From: Melampsora larici-populina 98AG31 | Lineage: Eukaryota > Basidiomycota > Pucciniomycetes > Pucciniales > Melampsoraceae | Reading direction: 5' to 3' | Assembly: GCF_000204055.1 (NCBI RefSeq) | Contig: NW_006768765.1 | Location: 3,864,372 to 3,928,371 of the forward strand | Length of the DNA: 64,000 nt | In this document: positions 11,314 through 23,220 of the stretch, piece by piece | Position numbering within the stretch: position 1 is the stretch's first letter | Layout: the number at the start of each line of letters is the position of its first letter | The notes under the pieces: generated by a model | Database searches by the model: none | Told to the model about the DNA's origin: nothing | The model's input: the letters and a program-made list of their open reading frames with translations, nothing else | Program-made: the position numbers and the translations under genes

Positions 11314-11482
11314 CACTGCTGGCGTAAACATCTGAAAAAATATGCAATGTGATGGGCACACATAGGGGGATGCATCCCTTATTTTTTCCTATTTTTCTGA
11401 CCCCTTCCACCTTGTGTATAATCCTCTATGTTTTCTGAATTTTCTAAACTCAGCGGTAAATTTGCAATCTGGCGTAGTGTTA

Positions 11483-13983
11483 GTTGCAATTTCAATCTTG
11501 CTAAAACTTCTCAAGAAGGTCTGTTTGATTTCTGGATATAATCATTTAGTTTTTTTCTTTCATATTATTCATTCACTCATTTAATACGGCATGCAACTTT
11601 TCTTTTCTTATCATTTCACAAAGTTTGTGTTTTCCTTGTTTGAGCGTTGTGGACTCGTAGCCTACGGTGACTACGGTACGGCACAATATGGTGTCACCTC
11701 ACTGTAGTGTGAATTTTTGAGAGTAATACCTATGACTACACTACATTTACGGTGAAGTTTTGAAGTTAGACCATACCGTACCGCCACCAAGACTGTTGTC
11801 CACTTTGCTATGGTATGGTTTGAGTGTTGATAATACATTACAGAGGTGACTTGGGGTCATATGGTACTAAATGCTACACATGCCAAAATAGTCAAATGAA
11901 CACACAGATATTCTTGTAATGAGCATATGTGATCATTGACAGATCACAGGATAGTTGCTCATAGGAGCTGTTCACAGTAGCCTCCTTTATGTATCTGTTA
12001 AACACTGGCTGTGCACTTTATTATTGTTTTGAAGGGAATATAAACCCTTCACCTTTGTCTTGTTTTTTGTTCCTCATCCTTTACAACTGCAATCAAGTTT
12101 ACATAGCTTCAAAGAATGTGATCTGTTCATATCAACCTTCAAAAGCCCCTACAAGTCCTCTTTAAGCCCTTTCACAGCTAGTAGCCACAGATTCCTGCTA
12201 TTCCTGCTATTATCAAGTGCTGTCCAACATATGTAAAACATATGTAATCAACCTGTAACAAGTTATTCATCACTTGTTTTGTGTTGATACATTGTTCAAT
12301 AACCATCCTTATTGACAAGGTTCAATCACACTTAATCCATTCAACACCTCCAACTCATCACAGTATGAGCGGAAGGAGGTGTTGTCCAGCAAGCATATTC
12401 ATGCATATTTCATAAAGTCAATAGATATCTGTCAGGGTGGCTACCTAAAAGGGCACTGGTGATGTCAGCCAGGGCATAAGTTACCTGAGTAACTTATCTC
12501 CTGGCTAACGCATAAGGATGAAAAGATGCTGTGAAAGGTATCTTGACATTCAAGAATATTATTAATCCAGATTAAATTCATCTTTCTTTCTATTACTCAT
12601 TTCTCTTACTCATGTGATATGTTTCAAATTCAATTTTTTTATTCAAATTTCATTCTCATCTTTATAATTTCTATACATTATTTTTTACATAACCATTATC
12701 AACAAATCAGATGACTTGGGAAAGTAATTTGAATTGATTACCAATGTTATGAACTCCTGAAGGGAGTACAGACTCTCAGTTATGAATCTTGAATTGTATT
12801 GAGGACCCCTTCAAGTTGATTCCATACAAAACCATCCAGAAACAACACATGGGAACTGTTACATCTGTCGGTCTGGGAGTAAGTACAACTGGATTGGGCA
12901 ATTGACAGAAGTATCATTGGATTACGCTTGAACAAGGTGGAATCCATGGGCTTGGCCAAGACATATTTGATTTAGGAGTCTTGTGATCTTGGTTAGAAAC
13001 ATTACATAATTGTTTGCTAAATGTGCGCTGAAGGCTTATCGGGTTGAGTATATAAGCCCTGTTGTTTTCTTGTTTTGTTTTGTTCTTCATCTTTTACTTT
13101 AACCAATAAACCAATCAACCTTCTCTATTCAGTGTCCATTTTATTCCAGGTGCCTTTAAACCATCCGTGTTCAAACCCACCTTGTCAGTAATCTCCGTGC
13201 TTGAAGTTTGAATTGAACCTTTTACTGTTATTCTTGGTATTTGTTATTTTATAAAGTTCACCTACCTTTACAAACTATTCCCTTAACCTTTGTTATTTGG
13301 GTCTAGTCACTTGTTCAATAAGCCTACTTGTTGACAGGTAAGGTCTAGAACTTACATAAAATTCCTGACTATGTATGCCTCTGGGTATGTGGAAGAGTGT
13401 CTCTGTAAGTGTAACCCGGTTAACACAATTGGAATAAGGTCTTTTTGTTAGTATGCTAGGATAGAATAAGATAACCAGTCTCTAATGAAGAAACCGCGGT
13501 CCTACTGCAGAGAACAGAGGAGGATAGTCAATCCTAGACCCGGGTTAATTCTCTGAAGCACAAAGCTTACAGTAGCCTGCTATCTAAGATGGACAGGGAT
13601 CTTGTACAACTTCACATTGCAAGAACTGGAGATAGTGACCAAGTAGGAGTAAACTTGATCTAGATCAAGTAAGAATAGGTTTCTTTTGAATAAAAGGATG
13701 TTTGCTGCTTGTTGAATGATAGTTGGTTGATATAGGAACTGGATGGTTAACTAAATAACTAAGAACCATTAAAATAAAGATTGTATAATGATCAGAATCA
13801 GGATACCAAGATTTTTGAAGAACAGAAAAATTATGAATACATTTATCTTATGGTTCCAAATTTTAAAGAAAATGATAGTGAAGACTAATCTGGGAAGTGG
13901 AACAAATAAAGGGTTAGATTACTGGTTTTTTGGATGACAAGATAATCTAATGGTTTATAACACTGGACTTCAGAAGAGAACAC
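11483..13983 (+). other. Gene-free stretch with two LTR-like promoter segments and a hairpin
   Basis: No protein gene is visible. Two segments resemble the promoter and start region of retrotransposon LTRs: AATATAAACCC followed by TCTTGTTTTTTGTTCCTCATC near 12040-12085, and GAGTATATAAGCCC followed by TCTTGTTTTGTTTTGTTCTTC near 13045-13095. They are similar to each other and about 1 kb apart, as diverged LTR copies would be. Exact LTR borders, a primer-binding site and an internal coding region were not found. A strong hairpin lies at 12467-12506 (AGCCAGG, ATAAGTTAC and their complements). Confidence 0.3.
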
Positions 13984-13986
13984 TAA

Positions 13987-15145
13987 GGCCGCGTTCACTT
14001 AAGCGCTTTTTCGTGAAAAAGCACTTTTTTGAATGTTGATAAATCACATTCTGTGAAATGTGTTTGATTTCTTATTTACAAGCATTCTAGAAATCACAAA
14101 ATGCTTGAAAAAAGTCTTTTTTTGGCACTTTTCAATAATTCGATAATATCACATTTTTTGCTCTAGAAATCACATTCCGTCTCAACTTTTGTGGTCTATC
14201 ATTTCATTTGTGAACTTATCCTGAAATCTCACAACGTACCTTTCACCATACATGACCATTTCTCAAGTCCTCATTCATTGTACAGAGCTCTCAAACTCAA
14301 TCATCCACCACTCAAAAATTGTCTTCAATCACCATCCTTGATTGATCTCATTCTCAGCCCAAGTCAACAAGCACGGGAACCACTCTAGTTTTCATCTTTG
14401 ACGTGAGGCAAATAGCCATTCGAGAAAGCTTTACTGTTATGAAATGATTTCTAAAACTGTTGCTCAGTCAAACTGAGTTCCAGTTCAGTCTTTTCAATGG
14501 ACAAAGCTTCAAGTTTCTCGATCAATCAAATTTCAGCTATAAGGTTAGTTGCACAACGATTGAAAAATACTTTATCATTTTTGGAGATTGGTTGACGAGC
14601 TCTAAGCTCCTTGATAGATTTCATTCTTTAGTCACTATCATGATAAAGTCCTCCAAAGCGTAAGGTGGCTTGTTGTAATATGAATGACATCAGGATGTTC
14701 GAGAGTTTGACTTGAATGATGAAATGGATCTAATTACAACAGGCCTTGAACAAAAAAAAGCAAGGAATCAATTGATGATGTATTTTTGAGAAGCCAGTTG
14801 ATTGAACGAGTTACCAAAAAGACAATTTGATGAACGGGTAGTCAAAGATGATGCTGGTACCAAAACCCAATTGAGTTCAATCCAAGAAAGGGTTGGGCAT
14901 GAACAATTTGAAAAAGTGAGGATGTATGATTGGTTTATGTAGTGGGATTCTTCAGATCCAAGGGTTTGTCTGGGGATCAACGAATGAAAACCGTCCTTAA
15001 CTTCACCTTTAATCAAACACTTCATGACCTCTTTTGTCATGAAACATGAAATTTTGTTTTTTTTTACAAAAATTGCTTTTCTACATGTAGAAAAGCGGTC
15101 ATCTAGAATGTGCTTTCTGGAAATCCAGGCTAAGTGAACGCGCCC
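13987..15145. mobile_element. 1.16-kb TAA-flanked PIF/Harbinger-like non-autonomous element
   Basis: The left end is GGCCGCGTTCACTTAAGC from 13987; the right end on the other strand is GGGCGCGTTCACTTAGCC from 15145. TAA direct repeats flank it at 13984-13986 and 15146-15148. Open frames inside, the longest about 141 codons on the minus strand, show no transposase motif and probably reflect chance. Confidence 0.78.
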
Positions 15146-15148
15146 TAA

Positions 15149-15291
15149 GGGCGCATTTGCTAGCAATTTCTGGGGAGAAATCACATTCTGCAAGATTTTA
15201 AGTGTCTATTTGGTGGAGCATGTTTCATTTTTGTATTAGAAAATTCACAGAATGTGATTTCTGGTCAGAATTTCCTTAAATGAACGTGCCC
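15149..15291. mobile_element. 143-bp MITE abutting the previous element
   Basis: The left end is GGGCGCATTTGCTAGCAATT and the right end on the other strand is GGGCACGTTCATTTAAGGAA. The subterminal parts share AGAAATCACATTCTG on both arms. TAA lies at 15146-15148 and 15292-15294, so the TAA at 15146-15148 is shared with the larger element to the left. The ends belong to the same family as 13987-15145. Confidence 0.78.
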
Positions 15292-15294
15292 TAA

Positions 15295-16235
15295 CTGTTT
15301 CTAAAAAGTTGGAGGGGTAAAATTCCATGCCTCCTCTTCTGGCTTGTTGAGAAGGAGGCTTCTTATAGGTTTTTGTGAGGTTTGTTCAACCTGTGGTTCT
15401 GATTGCAGATTTCTTACCTCCAGATGTGATTATTGATGTTACACATTTTAGTTTATATCAAGGAGTAGTTCTTGGAGTAATTACTTTGTAATCATTATGT
15501 AAGTTTTTATTACTATAGACATATCTTCTCACCATTGATGTTCTTACGTACCTGAGTTATCATTTAATATGATCAATCTGGTTGAACATTCTTTTGATTC
15601 TCTGTCTGATTCTCTTGTCTTAGCTTATCTTGATCTCATGGCTCCTATGTATCTGAAATCTTCTGTTAGTTCAATATGTGATTTAGTTCATGAGTCTAAC
15701 TAGCTCTGTGAAGGTGTAGAGTCTTGTGAACATATATTCTTACTACATATAAATTCTTGTTCTTGTTTGTGTTTATTAGTTTGTAATAGGCCTTTGAAAT
15801 AGGTCATTCAAGTTGTAATTTGTTTCATTCTTCTTTTTTTATTTTGTAATTTATTATTATTGGATCTTTGAAAATAGATCTTTAAGGTGTATTTGTAGAG
15901 AAATTCTCTCTTGTAATTATTATATATCTACATGTTAGAAAAAACAGAATATCCGTGAAGTTCTTTTGGTGTTTTCTTTTTGCTCAGAAACACTTGAGGA
16001 CTGACAATATCCATTATACAAGAGTGCACTCAATGCAAGGATTCATCTCTTGACCACCCAAGACAGAAATCAGGTGCTGTTTGTTAGACTGCTGAGCTGT
16101 GACATGGTACTACAGTGGTGTGTCTTAGTCTATCTTAATCTGAGCCTGACTCTCAATCTATTACATTTGGAGCGCGCTGCTTACATGCATGTATCTACTC
16201 CTGTTGCTCTTTGTTTATCCGCAAAAAGATTTGAC
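15295..16235. other. No gene recognised, A+T-rich
   Basis: A+T-rich sequence with no coding motif. Between about 15780 and 15930 there are runs such as TTTGTAATAGGCCTTTGAAA and ATTGGATCTTTGAAAATAGA, which look like decayed repeat sequence, but nothing can be assigned. Confidence 0.35.
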
Positions 16236-16335
16236 NNNNNNNNNNNNNNNNNNNNNNNNNNNNNNNNNNNNNNNNNNNNNNNNNNNNNNNNNNNNNNNNN
16301 NNNNNNNNNNNNNNNNNNNNNNNNNNNNNNNNNNN
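16236..16335. other. Assembly gap of 100 N
   Basis: Exactly 100 undetermined bases. The round length suggests a scaffolding gap of unknown true size, so features on its two sides may not be adjacent in the genome. Confidence 0.99.
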
Positions 16336-17141
16336 CTCCGAGCACTATTGAATCTTGAGAACTCCAGATTTGACCTGTTTGGTTTTCCGTGATTTAACAC
16401 CCGGTACACTTCATTCCCTGGATGGAAATATCCAAATCACGGAGATATAGGCACCAGGTGGTGTGAGATCTTGTTAGTGAGCAAACGCAGGTCCCAAACT
16501 TAGAATTTGACACCGCATGAACAAAGCTTGATTTCAAAGAAAGCTCTTGGGACTTGGCCCGGGCACCTCATCTTACATTTTACCGGCCATCGCTTACAAT
16601 CGGGTACTCACACTACTCAAGAATTCCGCTCCCAAATTCACTTCGATTTGGAAAGCAACTGAAGGTTTCAACTTTCAAGTCCCATTGGCCGGCTCGAATG
16701 CCGAAAGGTTCTATCTAATATCGATGCTGCAAACTCTGTAAACGGACGGAAAAAAGTGATCTATGACATCAGGAGATGATTTGCAGCATCAGACTTCACG
16801 TGAGGAATTTTTGTGAATTTTCCTCAGGTTGGGGTGTTCACTTTATGCGACTTACAAATTCACATCTCGATGTGTAAAGTTTGTAAAGTGCCCTTTTACG
16901 GATCTGTTTAAAGAAAAAAAAACCTTGAAGTTCTTCCTTTTCTTGTTTTCTTACAAAGTTTGACTTGTAAAGGCACTGCTTCAAGCACTCTGTGTTTACA
17001 CCTTGCTCCTGAATGGACAATGTAAGTTTGGGGTTCCGTGTCCCCGGCCAATTCTGTTACATAAGAGATGTCAAACAAATGGAGGCAAACCCTGGTAAAC
17101 TTCCCCGAAGAAGATCATCTTCTTTTTGATTTAAATATAAG
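16336..17141. other. No recognised gene; one unassigned open frame
   Basis: An open frame at 16547-16741 on the plus strand (beginning MGLGPGTSSYILPAIAYNRV) has a plausible protein composition, but I find no family motif, and it begins only 211 bp from the gap. It could be an exon of a gene partly lost in the gap. Nothing else stands out. Confidence 0.25.
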
Positions 17142-17144
17142 TAA

Positions 17145-17630
17145 CACCGCGGGAATTATTGAGTTCAAAACCTGATTAAGCGGAATTGTGGTGTCTGAGT
17201 CCACAACTTGTCTCAATTGCGGATCTTGTTCACAACTTGTTCACATTAGGTTCACAAGTTTCCCTCAAGCTGTAATCATGTGGGCTGACGGGTCAAGGAC
17301 GGTTCAGGCCTCACCCTTCTCAATCCTGACTCCATTGGATATAAAGATGCCACAGTCATCAAATCTGGATTTGCCAAACATCCTTGGCAGCATGTCTATG
17401 GCAAGCGTAAAGAGAGAGGACAGGGAATGTAATATGAAAGACACTCAATGGTCTGAAAGGGGCCTTTATATGTATATGTCTTGTGACAAAGTGTTATCAA
17501 AGAACCCTGAGGGAAACTTGTGAACATAATGTGAATGTAATGGGAACTAGATCTGCAATTGAGACAAGTTGCGGACTCAGACACCACAATTCTCCTCAAT
17601 TGGGGTTTGAACTTAATAATTCCCGTGGTG
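17145..17630. mobile_element. 486-bp TAA-flanked element with long inverted repeats
   Basis: CACCGCGGGAATTATT from 17145 is matched by CACCACGGGAATTATT on the other strand from 17630. The inverted similarity continues for about 140 bp on each side, including GAATTGTGGTGTCTGAGTCC and GTTCACAAGTTTCCCTCA in both arms. TAA direct repeats are at 17142-17144 and 17631-17633. The 3-bp TAA duplication again points to PIF/Harbinger-type transposition. No transposase is encoded. Confidence 0.85.
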
Positions 17631-17633
17631 TAA

Positions 17634-19065
17634 ATATACCATTTATAGTTTCTAATTATGGCATGTACATATCCCGCCCCGCCTTGACGCTAGCCAGCCG
17701 TCCCTCGTCATCTTTGAGTTTTTCCAAGTGCGGGTGATCGCATGCTGATTTACGATACACTTCAGTTGTAGGAGTATTCATGTTTGAAGTTCAATCGGCC
17801 TCAAATTCGATGACCGAAATATGTTGCCTTGACTGTCTGGTGCGACAGACTCATTTGACCTCATTTGACTGTAAGGGAAGCTGAACATGATGGATAAAGT
17901 TTGAGTTTAATCTTGCCCCTCTTCTTCGGAATCATAATACATGCATGTTCAGGTATTCATCAAATATAAATTATCTCTTTATTGTTTTTTCTCTTTCTAT
18001 CTTGGTTTCGAATTTACATAATAGCCGACAATTAGTCACAATGGTCCTTTCGCACTGTGGAAATACCCACTTTCACATTAACGGAGGAATACATATTTAC
18101 ATAACAGGGGAGTTTTTCATACTATGCATGAGTCTGATTTTCCGGGCGGGGTCGTCCTACCAACTCAAGTTAAATTTACACTGCTTGCAGCTTGACCCTT
18201 GAACTTACAGACCTCATCTGAGCGAAACCCCTCTATGCGGTATTCATATGGAATACGTGATCCATTGCAAAAACTGTTGAGGTAAGATGGGATAGTCTTG
18301 CATCCCAGCACCGTCTAACGATGTGAGAAATATGTTTTCACTGGTTCCAAAGGAATGGCCCAGTGGCAGCAGTAAGCTAAAATGGCATTCCAATTTTATC
18401 CATTCCGGCAGTGCACTACCGAAGCGGTTATAAAGGCTAAAGCGTTGAACTTGATTCTTCCCAATTCAGCGTGTGAAGTTTCTTGAGTTGTAAAAATTCG
18501 ACTACAACATTAGAGTTTGATTCCTTGGGACTGTTTTGGCAGAACTTTTACCGATAGGCTCTGACAAAATGTGACCAGTCAACAGCCCATAGTCCTTTGA
18601 GAAACTCTTCAAACCTTATGGAGGCTTCAGGGCTGCTTGAACTCTCTTGGGGAGAGGGGACTGCCTTTGGACTCTTCGCAGGCCATCATCATGCATGAAT
18701 ACATAGTTCCGGACCTTGCCGGCTGGTGGTACATGTCCAACGAGCGTCGAGAACGGAAGGCAGGTGTAATTTTAGAACGATTTGCCCAGAGTCGGTCTTT
18801 GGCTGGGGATTCTGCGGATCATTTGATTTGACAAGCGAATTTCTTTGAAGATAAGGAACCACAGAGTTACTCACAAGTCTCTTTCGGGTCACAAATAAAT
18901 CGAATCAGCAAGTGGACCTAAACAAAGATTGTCTCAGTTCAAGAAAGGCTTTGAGGTGCCATTTGAAGTTCAGCTGATTGTATTGCTGAATCTTATAAAG
19001 CTCAAAACTTTTTCCCTCAATTCACTTGATCCTTGTCACTTTTATGTTGATCTTGATGACGAATT
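17634..19065. other. No gene recognised
   Basis: Several short open frames on both strands lack motifs or splice support. The last 200 bases presumably include the promoter and 5' untranslated region of the zinc-finger gene starting at 19066. Confidence 0.35.
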
Positions 19066-20234
19066 ATGATCTCGAATGCTCAACTCAGTCATGATAACGT
19101 TCTAGATAAAGAAATCAGAAATACAAATCCCTTTGTCAACGTTCGGCCTCATGATGGATATGACCAACGATTACCCCCTTCATTGCGAAAATTACTTAAC
19201 CCAGTTTCACCTCTCTCTGTAACAACTTCAAAACCCCTTCTGTCATCAATATCTCCTCGCCATCCTCCCCCTCTTGATCCGAAATCATACTTGGATCATT
19301 TTCAAGTGATCAATGCTGTTCATGATAGCGAGCTAGACAAGGAATCAGATTTAACACCCGATTCCAGTGATAAGGGGGAAAATGATTTCGATATACGCTT
19401 CACTTCCAGCTCTAACCTCACGTCTCCACCCTGGAGCAACCCTGCACGATCTTCAAAAGGTTAGTAAGAGTTTATGGCAGGTTTAATTTGTGACAAGCTA
19501 GTTCGATTTACTACTTCCATTCCACTTCATGCCTATATATTAGCTTCTTCCTCTGGTACGGTCAGTCCACACGCAGACGTAGGGCACGCTACTCAAAGTC
19601 TTTGCGCTTGGGGCACGCTGCCCCCCTCACTGCCGCCGAAAGATCTTGGAGCATCAGCTACAACACGTTCCCATAATTTTTCTCAACCTAACTCAGTCAG
19701 TCATCCTATTAGTATCATTGATGTCCTTCAACACGTACTGATTTTTGAACCTTGTGTCATTTGAAGTTGAAAAACTCACCTACGAAAAATCACACTCCAT
19801 CCAAGCTGGTTCACGGAAGGAGCAGGGCGAGGTAAAGTCTTTTCCAACACCTAACTATCACCAACTCAGTCCACTGACCGGGGGGACGCTTTGGTTTTAG
19901 GTCTGATCTTCGTATGTTAATTCAAGTCCTGACATTCTGTAAATCATGGGGCTGAATTGTCCATTTTGACTCATGCTTGCTTCGAAATGCTCAGTCGATC
20001 TTTGCAGCTCGCGACGCTCCAAAAATGACATGCAGGGCAAGACACCAGTTGAAAAACAACGTCAGTCGCGTTTAATTGACTTTTCAAAGTTTCAACTTCC
20101 CCGACTTATGATAACTGATTCTAATCTTGATTTGATGAATAGGAAATAGATGTCTTACTTGCGGAAGTTCTTTCTCTACGTTTGCTAATCTCACGAGACA
20201 CGAAAAGAGATGCTTCGGACATCTTTCTCAATAG
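19066..20234 (+). CDS. C2H2/C2HC-type zinc-finger protein
   Basis: The first exon runs from the ATG at 19066 to a GTTAGT donor at 19460. It encodes about 131 residues rich in Ser, Pro, Asp and Asn with no fold recognised. A probable second exon starts after the acceptor at 19767 (VEKLTYEKSHSIQAGSRKEQ) and ends at a GTAAAG donor near 19832. The last part, before the TAG at 20232-20234, reads RCLTCGSSFSTFANLTRHEK followed by RCFGHLSQ, a Cys-X2-Cys-X12-His-X4-Cys zinc finger with the usual Phe and Leu. The route from exon 2 to the finger exon (probable acceptor AATAG near 20140, after a CTAAT branch-like site) is uncertain. The family suggests DNA binding in the nucleus; the target is unknown. 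No close neighbour shares its strand. Confidence 0.5.
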
Positions 20235-21165
20235 ACGGCGTCGTTGGCATGCTTTGGTTTTCTTCTACGTAACATACCAGCCAAGGCAAGATACTAGTGT
20301 TGAAAAATGTGATCAATTGATTGGTGGCATTTGACTTGAGTCGGTCAAAGAACCATTGAATTCCATGGATCGGAGTATATATATAGAGGTACAGAGCCAC
20401 AGTAGTTTTTTCTCTCTCTGTTCTGGATTGTCAGTAGTATTATAGCGATGTAGAGTGAATATGTGCCTCAAGATACCTGACTGGTTCCTGTAGAGGCTGC
20501 ATTGCTGGGAGATTTACGGAGATTTACGTTTACTTTTGTTTATGGTGGGTGAAAAGATACAAAACCATGTCCTCAGGTTGATCTTTAGGGTGGAATTGCT
20601 TGTCAAAGGGACAAAAAAATAGGGAACGTCAAAGTATCTCATACTCAACTGTTATTTATAAGTTATTTGTTCTTTTTAGACGTGGTTAGATTTGTTTTCA
20701 TGTTTTGTATGTTGTCCTCCATCACTAAGGAAGAGTGTGAACGGTGTCAAATGAGTAAAATGTTTTGGATTTCATATCACTTGATGACTTCCTGGAAAGA
20801 TGCCAATGTACTCTCTCCATGGCCATCATTTCGTGTTTCATTGATCTTGCCATGAAGCAAATATCCCACACTCTTCTCTTAGCCAGCTTTTGGTCCATGA
20901 CAGTATTGTAGCATGTCAACTACACAACTCATGAAGACGCTTCTCAAGTATAAGAAAATAAGTTGTGTGAGACACATTTGATTATATGGTTTTAGTGCAC
21001 CAAGTCCTGAGCAACGGTGCCGTCAAAAAGGACATCTTATTCAACCAAACACATAGTTTCACTCCTAACATTAAACAGAATCAAAAGATACAATTACAGA
21101 GATAACACGCGCAGGCGTGACGAAGGTGAACACTGGGTGCGCAATACGCAAAATTTCCCAATATG
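20235..21165. other. No gene recognised
   Basis: Convergent intergenic space between the zinc-finger gene and the minus-strand HAD gene. It holds both 3' untranslated regions and otherwise shows no structure I can support. Confidence 0.4.
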
Positions 21166-22906
21166 CTAGATACGATATCCCTCTTGTATCAATGCCCATT
21201 TGACAGCATCTAAGACATTGGGTTGTACAGCAGTAGGTGGGAACTCAGAGTCAGTGGGCTCTTTCCCAGTAAAGACTCCTGTTTGTACAAGTACCGATTT
21301 CCAGCCATAATTGTTTGCACCTTGTATATCGGACGCAGGGTTGTCTCCGATCATATAAACATTCCCATTTCGCTTGTCGTCTCCATCACCCTCCAGGAGG
21401 GCAAGATCGTTTAGCAAGCGATCGGCAAATTGGTATGTCTCACGAGATGGCTTTCCACCGACCCAGCCCTTCAGGTCCTGGCCGGTCAGTCTTCGGTAGT
21501 TCTCGCGGAGTGCAATCTACGTAAATTGACCAGATGATCAGGTAACAATCTCACAAATGAGATCTATGAAATTTTACCTGAAATGCTCCTTGTCCAAAGC
21601 GTGGTCGAGAAAACTCATTGCCCCAGATAAAGTCTGGGTTAGAAAAGTAAATTGGTATATGATGGAAGGTATCACCACACTTCGAAAACTTGATCGGATC
21701 TGTGATGATCCCGCCTGCCGATGTTAACAGGTCGATCGAAACTTGGGTTGCCAAGCCCCAGTCAAAAGGATCGTGCATGACCTGCATGCACCGTGTTGAT
21801 CTTAGGTCAGACGACAGTACACAGCTCAACAATCTCTTCACTTGAAAGTATGCTTACAAATATGGCGCTGAAGGGAATCTTGGACATATCTTCGTGCTGG
21901 TATTCAAAAGTATGAGCACACATCGGCAAGCTCATTTTATAAGCATATTCAGATAAGACACTTGCCTTTGTTTTGGAAATTTCTCGCTCGGACAGTTTGT
22001 AAAATGGCCATACTGCTGAATTCCATCGCAGGAAATCTTGGGGAGTGTATACCTTGGAGAAACCGTAACTGGAAGAAAAACAAGACCGTCAATTCATCTT
22101 CAAAATCATGAGTGACATAGTATGACAAAGAGGAGAGATCTGGAGGCATTTAGAACGGAGCATGAATTCACTTCTAAATTCGAAGTCATGGAGAGAATAT
22201 TGAGCTTACGCTTCGGCGATCTTACGACAGCGATCACTCGCGCCACCTACTACCAATATCGCTTTATCATGGTACAGCGGGACGAACTGACTGAATACGG
22301 TATGTGATTGGATAAGTGACCTTGGAGAGATCTGAAGGGCTTGATGATGATCGGTTCATAAGTGCTTCATGTTATCACTCGGGCAATTTCATTGGAAAAG
22401 GCTGACGGGAACGCCGAGCTCATTAGTCAACTTTTGGCAGCGATCGGACTCATGTAGACCTCCACCGTTGGTACATAATATGAAGGGGAACCTGACAAAA
22501 CAATCGAATACATATCAGTGTTTGTTTGTAAATACAATATAAGTCCACTCGATCTCAAATCAAAGGAGCTGACCTATGACCCTCGTTATTATGACCGCTC
22601 AAGATCTTCAGGGCTTCTTTCGCTTCTGGTAACACAGACGAGCCCTTTTTTAAGACGCCATCAATATCAAAGCAGAATGAGGGTCGAGTGTGATTTCTGT
22701 CTCGCCGCGCTGAAAACCATCGTGAGGCTCCGTCTGCGTGACCAAAAAGATAACTCTGTCAGAATACTTTATGTTACCTTCGGTGGTGAGATATGTACAT
22801 CAACGGGCTAGTGGGGTTCTAGGAGCTTACTCTTAGAGATGCATCTGCTTGGTAGTGTGCTTGATGTTGGCAGGTGGTAGAATAGCCGTGGTGAAGAAAG
22901 TCTCAT
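21166..22906 (-). CDS. HAD-superfamily hydrolase of the HDHD5/CECR5 type, probably mitochondrial
   Basis: Eight exons join in frame: 22831-22906, 22574-22733, 22407-22491, 22210-22331, 21966-22068, 21858-21896, 21578-21781 and 21166-21516. They give about 379 residues, close to the 350-420 usual for this family. HAD motif I is FDIDGV (Asp48, Asp50), followed by FILCTNGGG (about 82-90, motif II region), GGKPS (Lys285, motif III) and GDNPASDIQGAN (320 onward, motif IV). The insert between motifs II and III is the C2-type cap of this subgroup. The start was chosen because MRLSSPRLFYHLPTSSTLPS is Arg/Ser-rich without acids, as a mitochondrial presequence would be, and splices in frame to the HAD domain. 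Two introns use a GTCAGC donor and one uses a GC donor (GCAAGT). The substrate is not known from sequence. Confidence 0.88.
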
Positions 22907-23211
22907 GACGGTTCGCTGAACTTGAAGTGTAGGTGAAATGGAATACGATACCGACATATAAACAGCACATCAGTTACACATGTAATTTTTCCATGTCATA
23001 TGCGAACAAAATTCATACCCGAGCCAAAAAGCGTCCGACATGACTCATACCAACACACATCAACAGGGATTTTTGATTCAAAGAAATCATGTCCTGATGT
23101 GAGTCATCTTGTACATCATGCCGTCCGGGAAGTGACACCATGTCACAACATGACTTCAGATGTAATTTTTGCAATCAAGAGTTCAAAGAAAGAATCAAAC
23201 ACTCATCATAT
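22907..23211. other. Short intergenic region upstream of the HAD gene
   Basis: About 300 bp, presumably containing the minus-strand promoter of the HAD gene. Open frames here lack motifs. No defined regulatory site was recognised. Confidence 0.35.
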
Positions 23212-23220
23212 ATATTCATA

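Larger units (their letters stand above)
6368..11479. mobile_element. Outer TTA-flanked PIF/Harbinger-like element, split by later insertions
   Basis: The left end reads CACTACACCAAATCAATATT from 6368. The right end, read on the other strand from 11479, is CACTACGCCAGATTGCAAAT. Both then continue with similar TTTACCGCKGAGTTTAGAAAA sequence, giving roughly 45 bp of imperfect terminal inverted repeat. Direct TTA repeats flank it at 6365-6367 and 11480-11482. A 3-bp TTA/TAA duplication is typical of the PIF/Harbinger superfamily. Once the pogo element (6563-10903) is removed, the element is only about 770 bp and encodes no transposase, so it is a non-autonomous copy. Confidence 0.75.

Noticed and set aside
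14768..15193. 141-codon minus-strand open frame
   Set aside because: It reaches across the right end of one MITE into the next and contains no transposase motif.
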